A stretch of 63,946 nucleotides of DNA from Bacillus sp. V3B (GTDB taxonomy: Bacteria; Bacillota; Bacilli; Bacillales; Cytobacillaceae), in NCBI RefSeq assembly GCF_024494465.1, contig NZ_JAETXM010000019.1:1-63946 (forward strand), in the 5' to 3' direction. This document shows positions 23,503-33,909 of this stretch, piece after piece. The notes below the pieces were generated by a model, which was given only the letters and a program-made list of their open reading frames with translations, was not told where the DNA came from and searched no databases. Position 1 is the stretch's first letter. Every line of letters begins with the position of its first letter. Position numbers and translations under genes: made by a program.

Positions 23503-23545
23503 CTAGCTCCAGTAGCTGATCGAGTGCTTGCGCTTTTCTTATTAA
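23503..23545 (+). repeat. Short Bacillus interspersed repeat remnant
   Basis: GTCTAGCTCCAG followed by a shortened middle and GCGCTTTTCTTA are the two ends of the common Bacillus structured repeat, here with most of the internal stem deleted. It lies between yyzM and ychF. Confidence 0.55.
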
Positions 23546-23655
23546 ATATCTATAATTGTTGGAGGTCTTTATTCGTTTGTATTGGTGGAATGACATAATT
23601 TCATTTGAAATATAAGATTAATTATTTGAGTTCATATACTTGAGGAGTGACGAGG

Positions 23656-24756
23656 ATGGCTTTAACAGCTGGAATAGTGGGTTTACCGAATGTTGGGAAA
23701 TCTACTTTGTTTAATGCAATTACACAAGCAGGTGCAGAGTCTGCTAATTATCCATTTTGTACAATTGACCCCAATGTTGGAATTGTTGAAGTACCAGATG
23801 AACGGTTAAACAAATTAACTGAACTTGTTCAACCGAAAAAAACAGTACCAACTACATTTGAATTTACTGATATTGCTGGGATTGTGAAAGGAGCAAGTAA
23901 AGGTGAAGGGTTGGGAAATAAATTCCTTTCACATATTCGTGAAGTAGATGCCATTTGTCAAGTTGTTCGTTGTTTTGCAGATGATAATATTACACATGTT
24001 TCTGGACAGGTTGATCCAATTGATGATATTGAAACGATTAATCTGGAATTAATTTTAGCTGACCTTGAATCAGTCGAAAAACGAATTGGTCGTGTTGAAA
24101 AACTCTCAAAACAGAAAGATAAAGATGCATTAGTTGAATTTGAAGTGCTTAAAAAATTAAGAGAGGCTTTTGAAGCAGAAAAGCCGGCAAGAACTGTTGA
24201 ATTTACAGAAGAGCAACTAAAGACCGCTAAAGGGCTTCATCTCCTTACCATTAAACCAGTATTATATGTAGCAAATGTGGGAGAAGATGATGTTGCAAAT
24301 CCTTCAGAGAATGAATATGTTCAAAGGGTCAAAGAGTTCGCTTCGCAGGACCAGGCAGAAGTGATCGTTATCTGTGCCAAAATTGAAGAAGAAATCGCAG
24401 AGCTCGAAGGGGAAGAAAAGGAAATGTTCCTTTCTGAACTAGGAATTGCAGAGTCTGGCCTTGATCAGTTAATTAGAGCTGCTTATAGTTTACTTGGACT
24501 AGCTACTTATTTTACTGCCGGTGTTCAAGAAGTTCGCGCATGGACATTCCGCAACGGTATGAAAGCACCACAATGTGCGGGAGTAATCCACTCGGACTTT
24601 GAAAAAGGCTTTATTCGTGCTGAAACGGTTTCATATGAAGACCTTTTAGCAGCAGGGAACATGGTGGCGGCTAAAGAGGCTGGAAAAGTTCGTCTTGAAG
24701 GAAAAGAATATATTGTAAAAGACGGAGACGTTATGCATTTCCGTTTTAACGTATAA
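23656..24756 (+). CDS. ychF: Ribosome-associated ATPase/GTPase YchF
   Basis: YchF (OLA1 family) is an Obg-like P-loop NTPase that prefers ATP. It has GLPNVGKSTLFNAI, DIAGIVKGASKGEGLGNKFL and a C-terminal TGS domain ending KDGDVMHFRFNV. Start ATG 23656 (MALTAGIVGL) follows GAGGAG; 366 residues is the normal length. B. subtilis calls it YyaF. Confidence 0.96.
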   Translation: MALTAGIVGLPNVGKSTLFNAITQAGAESANYPFCTIDPNVGIVEVPDERLNKLTELVQPKKTVPTTFEFTDIAGIVKGASKGEGLGNKFLSHIREVDAICQVVRCFADDNITHVSGQVDPIDDIETINLELILADLESVEKRIGRVEKLSKQKDKDALVEFEVLKKLREAFEAEKPARTVEFTEEQLKTAKGLHLLTIKPVLYVANVGEDDVANPSENEYVQRVKEFASQDQAEVIVICAKIEEEIAELEGEEKEMFLSELGIAESGLDQLIRAAYSLLGLATYFTAGVQEVRAWTFRNGMKAPQCAGVIHSDFEKGFIRAETVSYEDLLAAGNMVAAKEAGKVRLEGKEYIVKDGDVMHFRFNV

Positions 24757-24768
24757 TAGACACTCCTA

Positions 24769-24802
24769 CCCCTCTGATATCGAATGGTCAGAGGGGGTTT
24801 TT
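24769..24802 (+). terminator. Terminator after ychF
   Basis: CCCCTCTGA and TCAGAGGGGG pair and are followed by TTTTT. Confidence 0.88.
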
Positions 24803-24856
24803 AAAATGACAACACAATTGTTAGAAAAGGGAAACTACTTTTACTAGTATTCAACG

Positions 24857-24885
24857 TTGCTATTCCTTTATTATTATGATATAAT
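24857..24885 (+). promoter_or_regulatory. Promoter of rpsF-ssb-rpsR
   Basis: TTGCTA (24857-24862) and TATAAT (24880-24885) are 17 bases apart, with an extended TGA before the -10. Confidence 0.8.
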
Positions 24886-24910
24886 TCACTCTTGTGAGTA
24901 ATTAATAATT

Positions 24911-24950
24911 GCTCCTTGCCCCATTGTGGGCCGTTTAGACCAAAAGGAGG
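24911..24950 (+). promoter_or_regulatory. S6:S18 autoregulatory leader RNA
   Basis: An outer helix CTCCTT (24912-24917) with AAGGAG (24944-24949) sequesters the rpsF ribosome site. An inner CCCA/TGGG hairpin is followed by an unpaired CCG (24931-24933). This matches the published S6:S18-binding motif in rpsF leaders, where the complex recognises the CCG and represses translation. Recognition is from memory of the motif. Confidence 0.75.
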
Positions 24951-24958
24951 TGAACGTG

Positions 24959-25246
24959 ATGAGAAAGTACGAAGTAATGTACATCATCCGCCCAAATATT
25001 GAAGACGAAGCTAAAAAAGCTCTTGTTGAGCGTTTTAATGGGATCTTAACAGATAATGGTGCGGAAATAGTCGATTCAAAAGACTGGGGTAAACGTCGTC
25101 TTGCATACGAAATCAATGATTTCCGTGATGGTTACTACCAACTAATGCATGTTAACGCTGGACCAGTTGCGGTTGAAGAATTTAACCGTTTAGCTAAAAT
25201 CAGCGAAGATATCATTCGCTATATTGTTGTTAAAGACGAAAAATAA
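24959..25246 (+). CDS. rpsF: 30S ribosomal protein S6
   Basis: The 95-residue protein begins [14 protein letters not shown] and contains [13 protein letters not shown], the S6 RNA-binding region. The ATG at 24959 follows AAAAGGAGGTGAAC; the GTG one codon upstream is possible. It is first in the rpsF-ssb-rpsR operon, under the S6:S18 leader. Confidence 0.97.
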   Translation: MRKYEVMYIIRPNIEDEAKKALVERFNGILTDNGAEIVDSKDWGKRRLAYEINDFRDGYYQLMHVNAGPVAVEEFNRLAKISEDIIRYIVVKDEK

Positions 25247-25317
25247 GACTGATATAAATGATTTTCGATTCACTTGTTTCATGTGAAATAAGTATTTGGA
25301 GGAAGGAGTTGATTCTG

Positions 25318-25836
25318 ATGATGAATCGTGTTGTTTTAGTTGGTCGTTTAACGAAAGATCCTGAGCTACGTTATACGCCAAATGGGGTTGCAGTAGCTTC
25401 TTTTACCTTAGCTGTGAACCGTAGCTTTACCAATCAACAGGGTGAGCGTGAGACGGACTTTATTAATTGCGTTGTTTGGCGTCGTCCGGCAGAAAACGTA
25501 GCAAACTTCTTGAAAAAGGGTAGCCTTGCTGGTGTTGATGGTCGAATTCAAACACGTAATTATGAAGGACAAGATGGCAAACGCGTTTATGTCACTGAGG
25601 TGCTAGCGGAAAGTGTACAATTCCTTGAACCGAAAGGAAGTTCCGGTGGAGGAAGAGGAGATTATGCTAACTCTAATTCTGGTGGTGGTCCACAGGATTC
25701 TCCATATAGTAACAACAATCAGAATCAACAACGCCAACCTAATGATCGAAATAAACAAGGTTATACTCGTTTAGATGAAGATCCATTCGCACAAGATGGT
25801 AAAATTGACATTTCTGACGATGATCTTCCATTCTAA
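25318..25836 (+). CDS. ssb: Single-stranded DNA-binding protein
   Basis: SSB coats single-stranded DNA at forks. The 172-residue protein has the OB fold ([17 protein letters not shown]), a Gly/Asn/Gln-rich linker and the acidic protein-interaction tip SDDDLPF. Start ATG 25318 is nine bases after AAGGAG and gives the same length as B. subtilis SsbA. A degenerate parS-like palindrome (25275-25290, two mismatches) lies just upstream. Confidence 0.97.
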   Translation: MMNRVVLVGRLTKDPELRYTPNGVAVASFTLAVNRSFTNQQGERETDFINCVVWRRPAENVANFLKKGSLAGVDGRIQTRNYEGQDGKRVYVTEVLAESVQFLEPKGSSGGGRGDYANSNSGGGPQDSPYSNNNQNQQRQPNDRNKQGYTRLDEDPFAQDGKIDISDDDLPF

Positions 25837-25884
25837 TAAAGTAGCGACTTGAACGTAATGTAAAACATATTTGTAAAGGAGTGA

Positions 25885-26133
<249 letters not shown>

Positions 26134-26138
26134 TAAAA

Positions 26139-26257
26139 GCGGAAGCGCCTCGTTCACTCCCAACAAGCATAAGATGAGCCAGCAAGAAGATTGTTCTTTA
26201 ACCTTCTTGCTGGATTAGCTTATGACCTCGAGGGGGTAGGCACTGTAGCTAGACATA
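26139..26257 (-). repeat. Near full-length Bacillus interspersed structured repeat
   Basis: AAAAGCGGAAGCGCCTCG, then AAGCATAAG, a perfect CAGCAAGAAG/CTTCTTGCTG stem (10 bp), then CTTATG and CTAGACA form the inverse of the Bacillus repeat that begins GTCTAGCTCCAG. It can fold into one long hairpin. It occupies the rpsR-yybS gap together with a terminator. Confidence 0.75.
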
Positions 26258-26260
26258 AAG

Positions 26261-26291
26261 AAAAGGACATCATTTCTGGTGTCCTTTTTTA
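26261..26291 (+). terminator. Terminator of the rpsF-ssb-rpsR operon
   Basis: AAAAGGACATCA and TGGTGTCCTTTT pair around TTTC and run into a T-tract. Confidence 0.85.
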
Positions 26292-26457
26292 TTTGAGCTT
26301 ATCTTATAGTAAAAGGTTCCTCCCATCCTTACTAATTAGTCTTCTTAGGCATTGGCTTTAATCGTTTCTCTTTTGTACTCAGTGTAAGTTGGTTGAAGAT
26401 CGATATAATTGTCTGTAGAATAGACTAATAAGGATGACCTAAGTTAGGAGTGTAAAA

Positions 26458-27393
26458 TTGAAAAATGTACATAAGCTGACAGAAGGAGCTATTTTATTAA
26501 CCGTCTTTACTGTCATATTACTGATTACCATTTATGTGCCTATTCTTGGTGCTGTGATAAATTTATTTTTATCTCTTCCCTTTATTTTTTTCTCGGCAAA
26601 AAATAATCGTAAAGAGTCATTCGTTTTTTTAGTGGCTTCCCTTTTACTCTCGCTTATTGTTGGTACTTTCTTGGCCATTCCATTAACGCTTGCTTATGGT
26701 TTGACAGGACTTGTAATAGGTGACTTTATTCGCCATAAAAGAGGAAAAGGAGCAGGATTTATCGCTGGCTCTATCACTTTTCTCCTTAACTTAGTTGTTC
26801 AATATGCGGTTGCCGTGGCCTTTTTTAAAGTGGATTTTATTAAACAAAGCATGGAGTTATTTAAACAATCGATTGAGCAATCAAAAGATCTATTAAGCGT
26901 TCTAGGTCAGGAACCAAATGCTGCTTTGTTCGATCAATTTAACTCAGCTATAGACACACTTCAATCGTTAACACCTAGTTTGTTTGTGATGGCTGCCTGT
27001 GTTGCTGTATTTGTTATTCAGTTAGTATCCTTTCCTATTGTAAAAAGATTTGGAATAAAAGTGGAAGATTCGAAGCCATTTAGAGAGCTAGCACTACCGA
27101 GAAATTTATTGTTTTACTTTTTAATTGCTTTGCTATTATCCCTGATCCTCCAACCTGAAATTGGAAGTTACCTCTATTTGGCTTTAACAAATATCATGTT
27201 TATAATACAATTGGTTGTGTTAGTGCAGGGATTGTCTTTTATTTGGTATATTAGCCATTTAAAGGGGTGGCCAAGAGCTGTCCCTATTATAGTGACAGTG
27301 TTATTATTCATCATGCCAATATTACTTTATATTGTTTGGATTTTAGGTATAATTGATTTAGGATTTGATTTACGAAAAAGGATAAAAAAATAA
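26458..27393 (+). CDS. yybS: YybS family DUF2232 membrane protein
   Basis: This 311-residue protein has about eight hydrophobic segments and the DUF2232 architecture. It starts at TTG after AGTTAGGAG. In Bacilli it always precedes gdpP (yybT). Topology resembles ECF-type or S-component-like membrane proteins, but no substrate is known. GdpP follows within 30 bases, so the pair is an operon. Confidence 0.88.
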   Translation: MKNVHKLTEGAILLTVFTVILLITIYVPILGAVINLFLSLPFIFFSAKNNRKESFVFLVASLLLSLIVGTFLAIPLTLAYGLTGLVIGDFIRHKRGKGAGFIAGSITFLLNLVVQYAVAVAFFKVDFIKQSMELFKQSIEQSKDLLSVLGQEPNAALFDQFNSAIDTLQSLTPSLFVMAACVAVFVIQLVSFPIVKRFGIKVEDSKPFRELALPRNLLFYFLIALLLSLILQPEIGSYLYLALTNIMFIIQLVVLVQGLSFIWYISHLKGWPRAVPIIVTVLLFIMPILLYIVWILGIIDLGFDLRKRIKK

Positions 27394-27422
27394 CTACACA
27401 CTACTGTTCAGGAGCTGAAAGT

Positions 27423-29396
27423 ATGCCTTCATATTTAAAAAAACAGTCCATGAGCTATCTTTTATATGGATTAATGGGTGTAACAGTGGTGATTCTAGGG
27501 CTGGTTGCCTACTATAATTTAATATTAAGTATTGTTGGGTTTATTCTATCAGGTCTCTTCTTTTTACTCATTTTGCTATTGGATCAGCGGCAAAGAAACG
27601 AAATGGAAGAGTATATTGCAACTCTATCTTATCGGGTAAAAAAAGTTGGAGAAGAAGCACTGATGGAGATGCCAATTGGTATTGTGCTAATTAATGATGA
27701 TTATTATATTGAATGGGCGAACCCCTTTATTTCATCCTGTTTTTCTGAAGATACGTTAATTGGAAGGTCGTTGTATGATGTGGCTGAGTCTGTGGTTCCT
27801 TTAATTAAGCAAGAAGTAGAGACAGAAATTGTTACTCTACATGAACGAAGGTTTCGTGTGATACATAAGCGGGCTGAGAAGCTTCTTTATTTTCTAGATG
27901 TAACGGAACAGGCTGAGATTGAGAAGCTTTATGAGGAAGAACGAACGGTTATCGCTGTTATTTTTCTAGATAATTATGATGATGTGACACAAGGAATGGA
28001 TGATCCAACGAGAAGTGCTTTAAATAATTCGGTTACTTCCATCTTGAATAAGTGGGCACAAGAAAGTGGCGCGTTTTTAAAACGAGTGTCCTCTGATCGT
28101 TATATCGCTGTTTTTAATGAATCGATTCTACAGGATCTTGAAAAAGGAAAGTTCACGATTTTAGATGATGTCAGGGAGTCAACAGCTAAGCAGAATGTTC
28201 CTCTCACATTAAGTATTGGTGTCGGGACAGGTGTTTCATCATTGCCAGAACTTGGTGCACTTGCTCAATCCAGCTTGGATCTTGCTTTAGGAAGAGGAGG
28301 CGACCAAGTAGCCATTAAACAATCAAATGGTAAGGTCAAATTCTTTGGCGGTAAAACAAATCCAGTTGAAAAAAGGACTAGGGTTCGGGCACGAGTGATT
28401 TCTCACGCTCTGAAGGAATTGGTTGTTGAAAGTAAAAAGGTCATTATTATGGGTCATAAAAGTCCAGATATGGATGCCATTGGGGCTTCTATTGGAATTT
28501 TAAAAATAGCACAAATGAACCAACGTGAGGGTTACATTGTCGTTAACTTTGAAGATATTGATACTAGTGTTAAACGATTAATGGAGGAAGCAAGAAAGAA
28601 TGAGGCCTTGTTTTCTCGGTTTATTTCTTCAGAGCAAGCAATGGAACTAGCAACGGAAGGTACTTTACTTGTTGTCGTTGATACACATAAACCTTCGATG
28701 GTCATAGAGGAAAGATTGTTATCGAAAATTGATCATGTTGTGGTCATTGACCATCATCGACGCGGGGAAGATTTTATTAGTCACCCTTTGCTTGTTTATA
28801 TGGAACCTTATGCTTCCTCTACAGCTGAGCTTGTGACTGAACTACTTGAATATCAGCCAAAACACGGTAAACTTGAAATGTTAGAGGCAACAGCCCTCTT
28901 GGCAGGGATTATTGTAGATACAAAGAGTTTTACGCTAAGAACAGGTGCCAGGACCTTTGATGCAGCTTCCTATTTAAGAGCACATGGTGCTGATACAGTA
29001 CTTGTTCAAAAGTTTTTAAAAGAAGATGTAAAGATGTATGTAAGAAGAGGAAAACTGATTGAAACAGTTATCTTCTATCATGATGGTATTGCTATTGCAA
29101 AGGGGAATGATGATGAGCTATACGATCAAGTATTGCTTGCTCAAACAGCGGATACTCTGTTAACAATGGACGGAGTGAAGGCTTCCTTTGTAATCTCAAA
29201 ACGTTCAGAAAATATCATTGGAATTAGTGCTCGTTCCTTAGGTGAAGTCAATGTGCAAATCATTATGGAGGCACTTAATGGGGGCGGTCATTTAACAAAT
29301 GCTGCAACACAATTAACTGAAGTCTCGATCGAAGAGGCAGAGCAAAGGCTGAAGATAGCGATCGATGATTATTTTGAAGGGAGAAAAAAAGAATGA
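27423..29396 (+). CDS. gdpP: Cyclic-di-AMP phosphodiesterase GdpP
   Basis: GdpP hydrolyses c-di-AMP to pApA. The 657 residues comprise two N-terminal transmembrane helices, a heme-binding-type PAS domain (around 75-150), a degenerate GGDEF domain (around 170-300) and a DHH-DHHA1 catalytic module. The module shows [29 protein letters not shown] and GGGHLTNAA. The last four bases overlap rplI. Confidence 0.96.
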   Translation: MPSYLKKQSMSYLLYGLMGVTVVILGLVAYYNLILSIVGFILSGLFFLLILLLDQRQRNEMEEYIATLSYRVKKVGEEALMEMPIGIVLINDDYYIEWANPFISSCFSEDTLIGRSLYDVAESVVPLIKQEVETEIVTLHERRFRVIHKRAEKLLYFLDVTEQAEIEKLYEEERTVIAVIFLDNYDDVTQGMDDPTRSALNNSVTSILNKWAQESGAFLKRVSSDRYIAVFNESILQDLEKGKFTILDDVRESTAKQNVPLTLSIGVGTGVSSLPELGALAQSSLDLALGRGGDQVAIKQSNGKVKFFGGKTNPVEKRTRVRARVISHALKELVVESKKVIIMGHKSPDMDAIGASIGILKIAQMNQREGYIVVNFEDIDTSVKRLMEEARKNEALFSRFISSEQAMELATEGTLLVVVDTHKPSMVIEERLLSKIDHVVVIDHHRRGEDFISHPLLVYMEPYASSTAELVTELLEYQPKHGKLEMLEATALLAGIIVDTKSFTLRTGARTFDAASYLRAHGADTVLVQKFLKEDVKMYVRRGKLIETVIFYHDGIAIAKGNDDELYDQVLLAQTADTLLTMDGVKASFVISKRSENIIGISARSLGEVNVQIIMEALNGGGHLTNAATQLTEVSIEEAEQRLKIAIDDYFEGRKKE

Positions 29397-29839
29397 AAGT
29401 TATATTTTTAAAAGATGTTAAAGGTAAGGGTAAAAAGGGTGAAGTGAAAAATGTAGCTGATGGTTACGCACATAATTTCTTGCTTAAGCAAGGCTTGGCC
29501 GTTGAAGCAAATCAAGCAAATGTGAGTTCACTAAATGCGCAAAAGAAAAAAGAGGAAAAACATGCTGAAGAAGAATTGGCAGAAGCAAAAGAGTTAAAAG
29601 CAACGATCGATGACATTACTGTGGAATTGACTGCTAAGTCTGGAGAAGGTGGTCGTTTATTTGGTTCGATCACGAGCAAACAAATTGCAGCAGAGTTACA
29701 AAAAAAACATGGCATTAAAATAGATAAGCGTAAACTTGAATTAGAAGATGCAATTCGTTCATTAGGGTATACAAAGGTACCTGTGAAACTACATACAGAA
29801 GTGACAGCTACTTTAAATGTTCATGTAAAAGAAGCCTAA
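29393..29839 (+). CDS. rplI: 50S ribosomal protein L9
   Basis: L9 binds 23S rRNA with its N-domain ([19 protein letters not shown]) and has a long connecting helix ([20 protein letters not shown]) before the C-domain. At 148 residues it is normal. It starts inside the gdpP stop, indicating translational coupling. Confidence 0.97.
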   Translation: MKVIFLKDVKGKGKKGEVKNVADGYAHNFLLKQGLAVEANQANVSSLNAQKKKEEKHAEEELAEAKELKATIDDITVELTAKSGEGGRLFGSITSKQIAAELQKKHGIKIDKRKLELEDAIRSLGYTKVPVKLHTEVTATLNVHVKEA

Positions 29840-30307
29840 AGAGATTGCAGTATACTTAATTTGGAAGTTTCATTTTAGAAGAAACATGTTAGAATTATAA
29901 GTGTCGAGAATGTGGTCAGGTTTCTGATCATATTTCTTCTAATCGTTGAAATTCACAAGAAAAATTCTTATAAGTTCCCTTTATCTACTTAATGTTAACA
30001 TAGATCACAGTTGGGATAGATTTACGTGATCTGTGTTTATTGGTTGAATGAGGGGCTTTTTTGTTTGATCTATTTATTACTTAATGATAAAAAAGTACAC
30101 TAGATTACTAGAGAAGAAAGTTCCTTTTAGGAAAGTAAAGAATTATTTTTCTAGACTTAGATAGCTGTTTAGTACAAGTAGCCTACTCCTCGAGAGTCTC
30201 ACAAGCTTGTCTTATGATTGTCAGGAGTGAGCATTGTAATTTAGCATAAGCTTGTTTTGTTCCAAAGGTGCTTATGCTTTTCTTATAGAAGGGGGTTGGA
30301 TTAATAG
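29840..30307. other. rplI-dnaC intergenic region with hairpins and a broken repeat
   Basis: A hairpin with GATCAC/GTGATC arms spans about 30001-30034 and is followed by a T-rich segment, so it may end the yybS-gdpP-rplI unit. From about 30178 to 30285 there is a rearranged Bacillus interspersed repeat containing CATAAGC/GCTTATG pieces and ending GCTTTTCTTA. No gene is supported. Confidence 0.5.
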
Positions 30308-31675
30308 ATGAGTGAATTATTGGCGGATCAACTTCCTCCACAGAATCTGGAGGCTGAACAGGCTGTATTAGGGGCTATTTTTCTTGAGCCGTCATCGCTT
30401 ACACTGGCATCTGAAGTTTTACTTCCAGAAGATTTCTATCGTGGAGCCCATCAACGTATTTTTAATGCGATGTTGAAGCTGAATGATAAAGGCGAAGCTG
30501 TTGATTTAATTACGGTTACCGAAGAACTTGCAGCTACGAAATTATTAGAGGATACGGGTGGCATCAGTTATTTAAGTGAACTAGCTGGCTCTGTTCCAAC
30601 AGCTGCTAATATTGAGTATTATGCAAAGATTGTGGAAGAAAAATCTATTCTTCGCAGACTCATTCGAACAGCAACGACTATTGCTCAAGATGGTTTTACT
30701 CGTGAAGATGAAGTTGAAGTATTGTTAGGTGAAGCTGAAAAAAATATTATGGAAGTTTCTCAAAGAAAGAAAGTTGGGGCCTTTCATCATATTAAGGACG
30801 TTTTAGTTCGCACATACGATAATATTGAAGTGATGCATAACCGAGTTGGAGAGATTACGGGGATTGCAACAGGTTTCGCAGAATTAGATACAATGACTGC
30901 TGGTTTCCAGCGTAATGACTTAATTATTGTAGGTGCTCGTCCCTCTGTTGGTAAAACAGCTTTTGCATTAAATATCGCTCAAAATGTAGCGACAAAAACA
31001 GATGAAAATGTAGCGATTTTTAGTCTGGAAATGGGAGCGGAACAACTTGTCATGCGTATGCTTTGTGCGGAAGGGAATATTGATGCCCAACGACTTCGTA
31101 CAGGGTCGCTGACAGATGATGATTGGGGTAAGCTAACAATGGCAATGGGAAGCTTATCAAATGCTGGTATTTTCATTGATGATACACCTGGAGTAAGGGT
31201 GCAGGATATTCGTTCAAAATGTCGCCGCTTAAAGCAGGAACAAGGTGGCCTAGGGATGATTCTAATTGATTATTTACAGTTAGTACTAGGGAACGGACGA
31301 TCTGGCGAAAACCGTCAACAAGAGGTTTCGGAAATTTCCCGGTCACTAAAAGCATTAGCTCGTGAATTGCAAGTACCTGTTATCGCCCTTTCTCAGCTTT
31401 CTCGTGGTGTAGAACAACGTCAAGATAAGCGCCCGATGATGTCAGATATCCGTGAATCAGGGAGTATTGAGCAGGATGCTGATATTGTTGCTTTCCTATA
31501 TCGTGATGATTATTATGATAAAGAATCCGAGAATAAGAATATTATAGAGATCATCATTGCTAAGCAACGTAATGGTCCAACAGGGACTGTCTCTCTTGCC
31601 TTTGTGAAAGAATATAATAAATTCGTAAACTTAGAAAGGCGGTTTGATGACTCATCCATGCCGCCTGGTGCATAA
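30308..31675 (+). CDS. dnaC: Replicative DNA helicase (DnaB family)
   Basis: This is the hexameric fork helicase, named DnaC in B. subtilis. The N-terminal primase-binding domain (PPQNLEAEQAVLGAIFLEP) and the RecA-like domain with Walker A GARPSVGKTAFALNIA, LIDYLQLV and SRGVEQRQDKRPMMSDIRESGSIEQDAD are intact. It is 455 residues. AGAAGGGGGTTGG lies upstream. Confidence 0.97.
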   Translation: MSELLADQLPPQNLEAEQAVLGAIFLEPSSLTLASEVLLPEDFYRGAHQRIFNAMLKLNDKGEAVDLITVTEELAATKLLEDTGGISYLSELAGSVPTAANIEYYAKIVEEKSILRRLIRTATTIAQDGFTREDEVEVLLGEAEKNIMEVSQRKKVGAFHHIKDVLVRTYDNIEVMHNRVGEITGIATGFAELDTMTAGFQRNDLIIVGARPSVGKTAFALNIAQNVATKTDENVAIFSLEMGAEQLVMRMLCAEGNIDAQRLRTGSLTDDDWGKLTMAMGSLSNAGIFIDDTPGVRVQDIRSKCRRLKQEQGGLGMILIDYLQLVLGNGRSGENRQQEVSEISRSLKALARELQVPVIALSQLSRGVEQRQDKRPMMSDIRESGSIEQDADIVAFLYRDDYYDKESENKNIIEIIIAKQRNGPTGTVSLAFVKEYNKFVNLERRFDDSSMPPGA

Positions 31676-31703
31676 AGTAAAATGTGTCTTAAATAGGGGG
31701 TTC

Positions 31704-31740
31704 AAAGACTTGCAGACCACTATCTGCAAGTCTTTTTTTT
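31704..31740 (+). terminator. Strong terminator after dnaC
   Basis: AAAGACTTGCAGA and TCTGCAAGTCTTT are perfectly complementary (13 bp) and lead into a T-run. Confidence 0.92.
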
Positions 31741-31781
31741 GACTATGTTAGTGAATCTAGACAAGATTACTAGTATGATAT

Positions 31782-31827
31782 TTTTTACGAACATACTATT
31801 ATGTTTATAATTAAATGTTCGGGTTTT
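31782..31827 (+). promoter_or_regulatory. PurR operator (two inverted PurBoxes) of purA
   Basis: AATGTTCGGGTTTT (31814-31827) is, on the minus strand, an exact fit to the PurBox AAWWWCCGAACWWT. TTTTTACGAACATA (31782-31795) is a weaker box in the opposite orientation. A strong/weak inverted pair is what B. subtilis PurR binds at purA. The strong box ends next to the -35. Confidence 0.75.
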
Positions 31828-31828
31828 A

Positions 31829-31857
31829 TTGATTTTAGGGTAAATAATTGGTAAACT
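31829..31857 (+). promoter_or_regulatory. purA promoter
   Basis: TTGATT (31829-31834) and TAAACT (31852-31857) are 17 bases apart, directly downstream of the PurBoxes. Confidence 0.65.
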
Positions 31858-31882
31858 ATAGTTTGTTTGTTAAAAATAATGA

Positions 31883-33202
<1,320 letters not shown>

Positions 33203-33209
33203 TAGGAAG

Positions 33210-33244
33210 AAGAGAAGCTCTAGCGCTTCTCTTCTCTATTTTTT
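33210..33244 (+). terminator. Terminator after purA
   Basis: AAGAGAAGC and GCTTCTCTT pair around a 6-base loop with a downstream T-run. Confidence 0.85.
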
Positions 33245-33283
33245 ACTAATTCATATTTAAATAGGAAAATTTTTAAAAAGTAA

Positions 33284-33313
33284 TTGCTTTTTTCTATTTT
33301 TTTATGATAATAT
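33284..33313 (+). promoter_or_regulatory. Putative promoter of the tRNA cluster
   Basis: TTGCTT (33284-33289) and TAATAT (33308-33313) are 18 bases apart and lie about 35 bases before the first chimeric unit. The primary transcript would therefore begin with that unit. Confidence 0.45.
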
Positions 33314-33347
33314 AGTAAATGTCGTCACAAACGAATAAGTTTTATAC

Positions 33348-33468
33348 GAGCCATTAGCTCAGTTGGTAGAGAAACGCAGCGTCTTGTAGGGGATGCGTTT
33401 TGCAACAAAAGCGAAAAGCTTTTGAAGCACAAGACCACAATCAAGATCTAAAATGAAAATTATTATAC
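33348..33468 (+). repeat. Chimeric unit 1: tRNA-Lys 5' fragment joined to a hairpin module
   Basis: The first 24 bases are identical to bases 1-24 of the tRNA-Lys that follows (acceptor 5' strand, D-loop and part of the D-stem). The tRNA sequence then stops and a 67-base module (33372-33438) begins. It folds as AAACGCA/TGCGTTT (33372-33378 with 33394-33400) and CAAAAGC/GCTTTTG (33406-33412 with 33418-33424). A 30-base A/T-rich tail leads into the intact tRNA-Lys. There is no anticodon or T arm, so it cannot be a functional tRNA. Units 2 and 3 carry the same module. Confidence 0.85.
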
Positions 33469-33544
33469 GAGCCATTAGCTCAGTTGGTAGAGCATCTGAC
33501 TTTTAATCAGAGGGTCGAAGGTTCGAATCCTTCATGGCTCACCA
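33469..33544 (+). tRNA. tRNA-Lys (anticodon TTT)
   Basis: A complete cloverleaf starts GAGCCAT and ends ATGGCTC plus discriminator A, with encoded CCA. The anticodon loop CTTTTAA in CTGACTTTTAATCAG gives TTT for lysine, and the T arm contains GGTTCGAATCC. Confidence 0.97.
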
Positions 33545-33558
33545 TTTTATTTTTGTAG

Positions 33559-33630
33559 GGCCCCTTGGTCAAGCGGTTAAGACACCGCCCTTTCACGGCG
33601 GTAACACGGGTTCGAATCCCGTAGGGGTCA
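33559..33630 (+). tRNA. tRNA-Glu (anticodon TTC)
   Basis: GGCCCCT pairs with AGGGGTC; the anticodon arm CCGCCCTTTCACGGCGG carries TTC, and GGGTTCGAATCCC forms the T arm. No CCA is encoded. It is 72 nucleotides. Confidence 0.97.
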
Positions 33631-33662
33631 CTTTTTACTTTTAATACATGTTATATCAATTT

Positions 33663-33739
33663 GGTCCGGTAGTTCAGTTGGTTAGAATGCCTGCCTGTCA
33701 CGCAGGAGGTCGCGGGTTCGAGTCCCGTCCGGACCGCCA
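33663..33739 (+). tRNA. tRNA-Asp (anticodon GTC)
   Basis: GGTCCGG pairs with CCGGACC; CCTGCCTGTCACGCAGG carries anticodon GTC, and CCA is encoded. It is followed by about 48 bases of spacer before chimeric unit 2. Confidence 0.97.
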
Positions 33740-33787
33740 TTTTTATTCTAGTAGGTTTACCTACTATTTTTTTTTTACATATAGCAT

Positions 33788-33909
33788 GGCTTAGTAGCTC
33801 AGTCGGTAGAGAAACGCAGCGTCCTGAAGAGGATGCGTTTTGCAACAAAAGCGAAAAGCTTTTGAAGCACAAGACCACTAGCTAAGTTTAGGACAAAATA
33901 ATTTAATAT
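33788..33909 (+). repeat. Chimeric unit 2: tRNA-Phe 5' fragment joined to the hairpin module
   Basis: Bases 33788-33811 equal the first 24 bases of the downstream tRNA-Phe. The 67-base module (33812-33878) follows at the same D-arm position as in unit 1, then a 31-base tail. In this copy the upper stem TCCT/AGGA closes a GAAG tetraloop. The tail contains CTAAGTT, which can pair with the 5' GGCTTAG through two G-U pairs, a possible remnant acceptor stem. The unit length is 122 bases. Confidence 0.85.

Noticed and set aside
25275-25290. Fourth parS site upstream of ssb
   Set aside because: TGTTTCATGTGAAATA has two mismatches to the consensus; kept only as a note in the ssb entry.
31333-31346. 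Noc-binding site in dnaC
   Set aside because: Only a half of the ATTTCCCGGGAAAT palindrome is present.
33348-33371. Functional extra tRNA-Lys or tRNA-Phe genes at the chimeric units
   Set aside because: Each copy stops after base 24 and has no anticodon arm or T arm, so they are not complete tRNAs.
33651-33878. 75-codon minus-strand frame over the tRNA cluster
   Set aside because: It is antisense to tRNA-Asp and a chimeric unit; such frames over tRNAs are a common annotation artefact.
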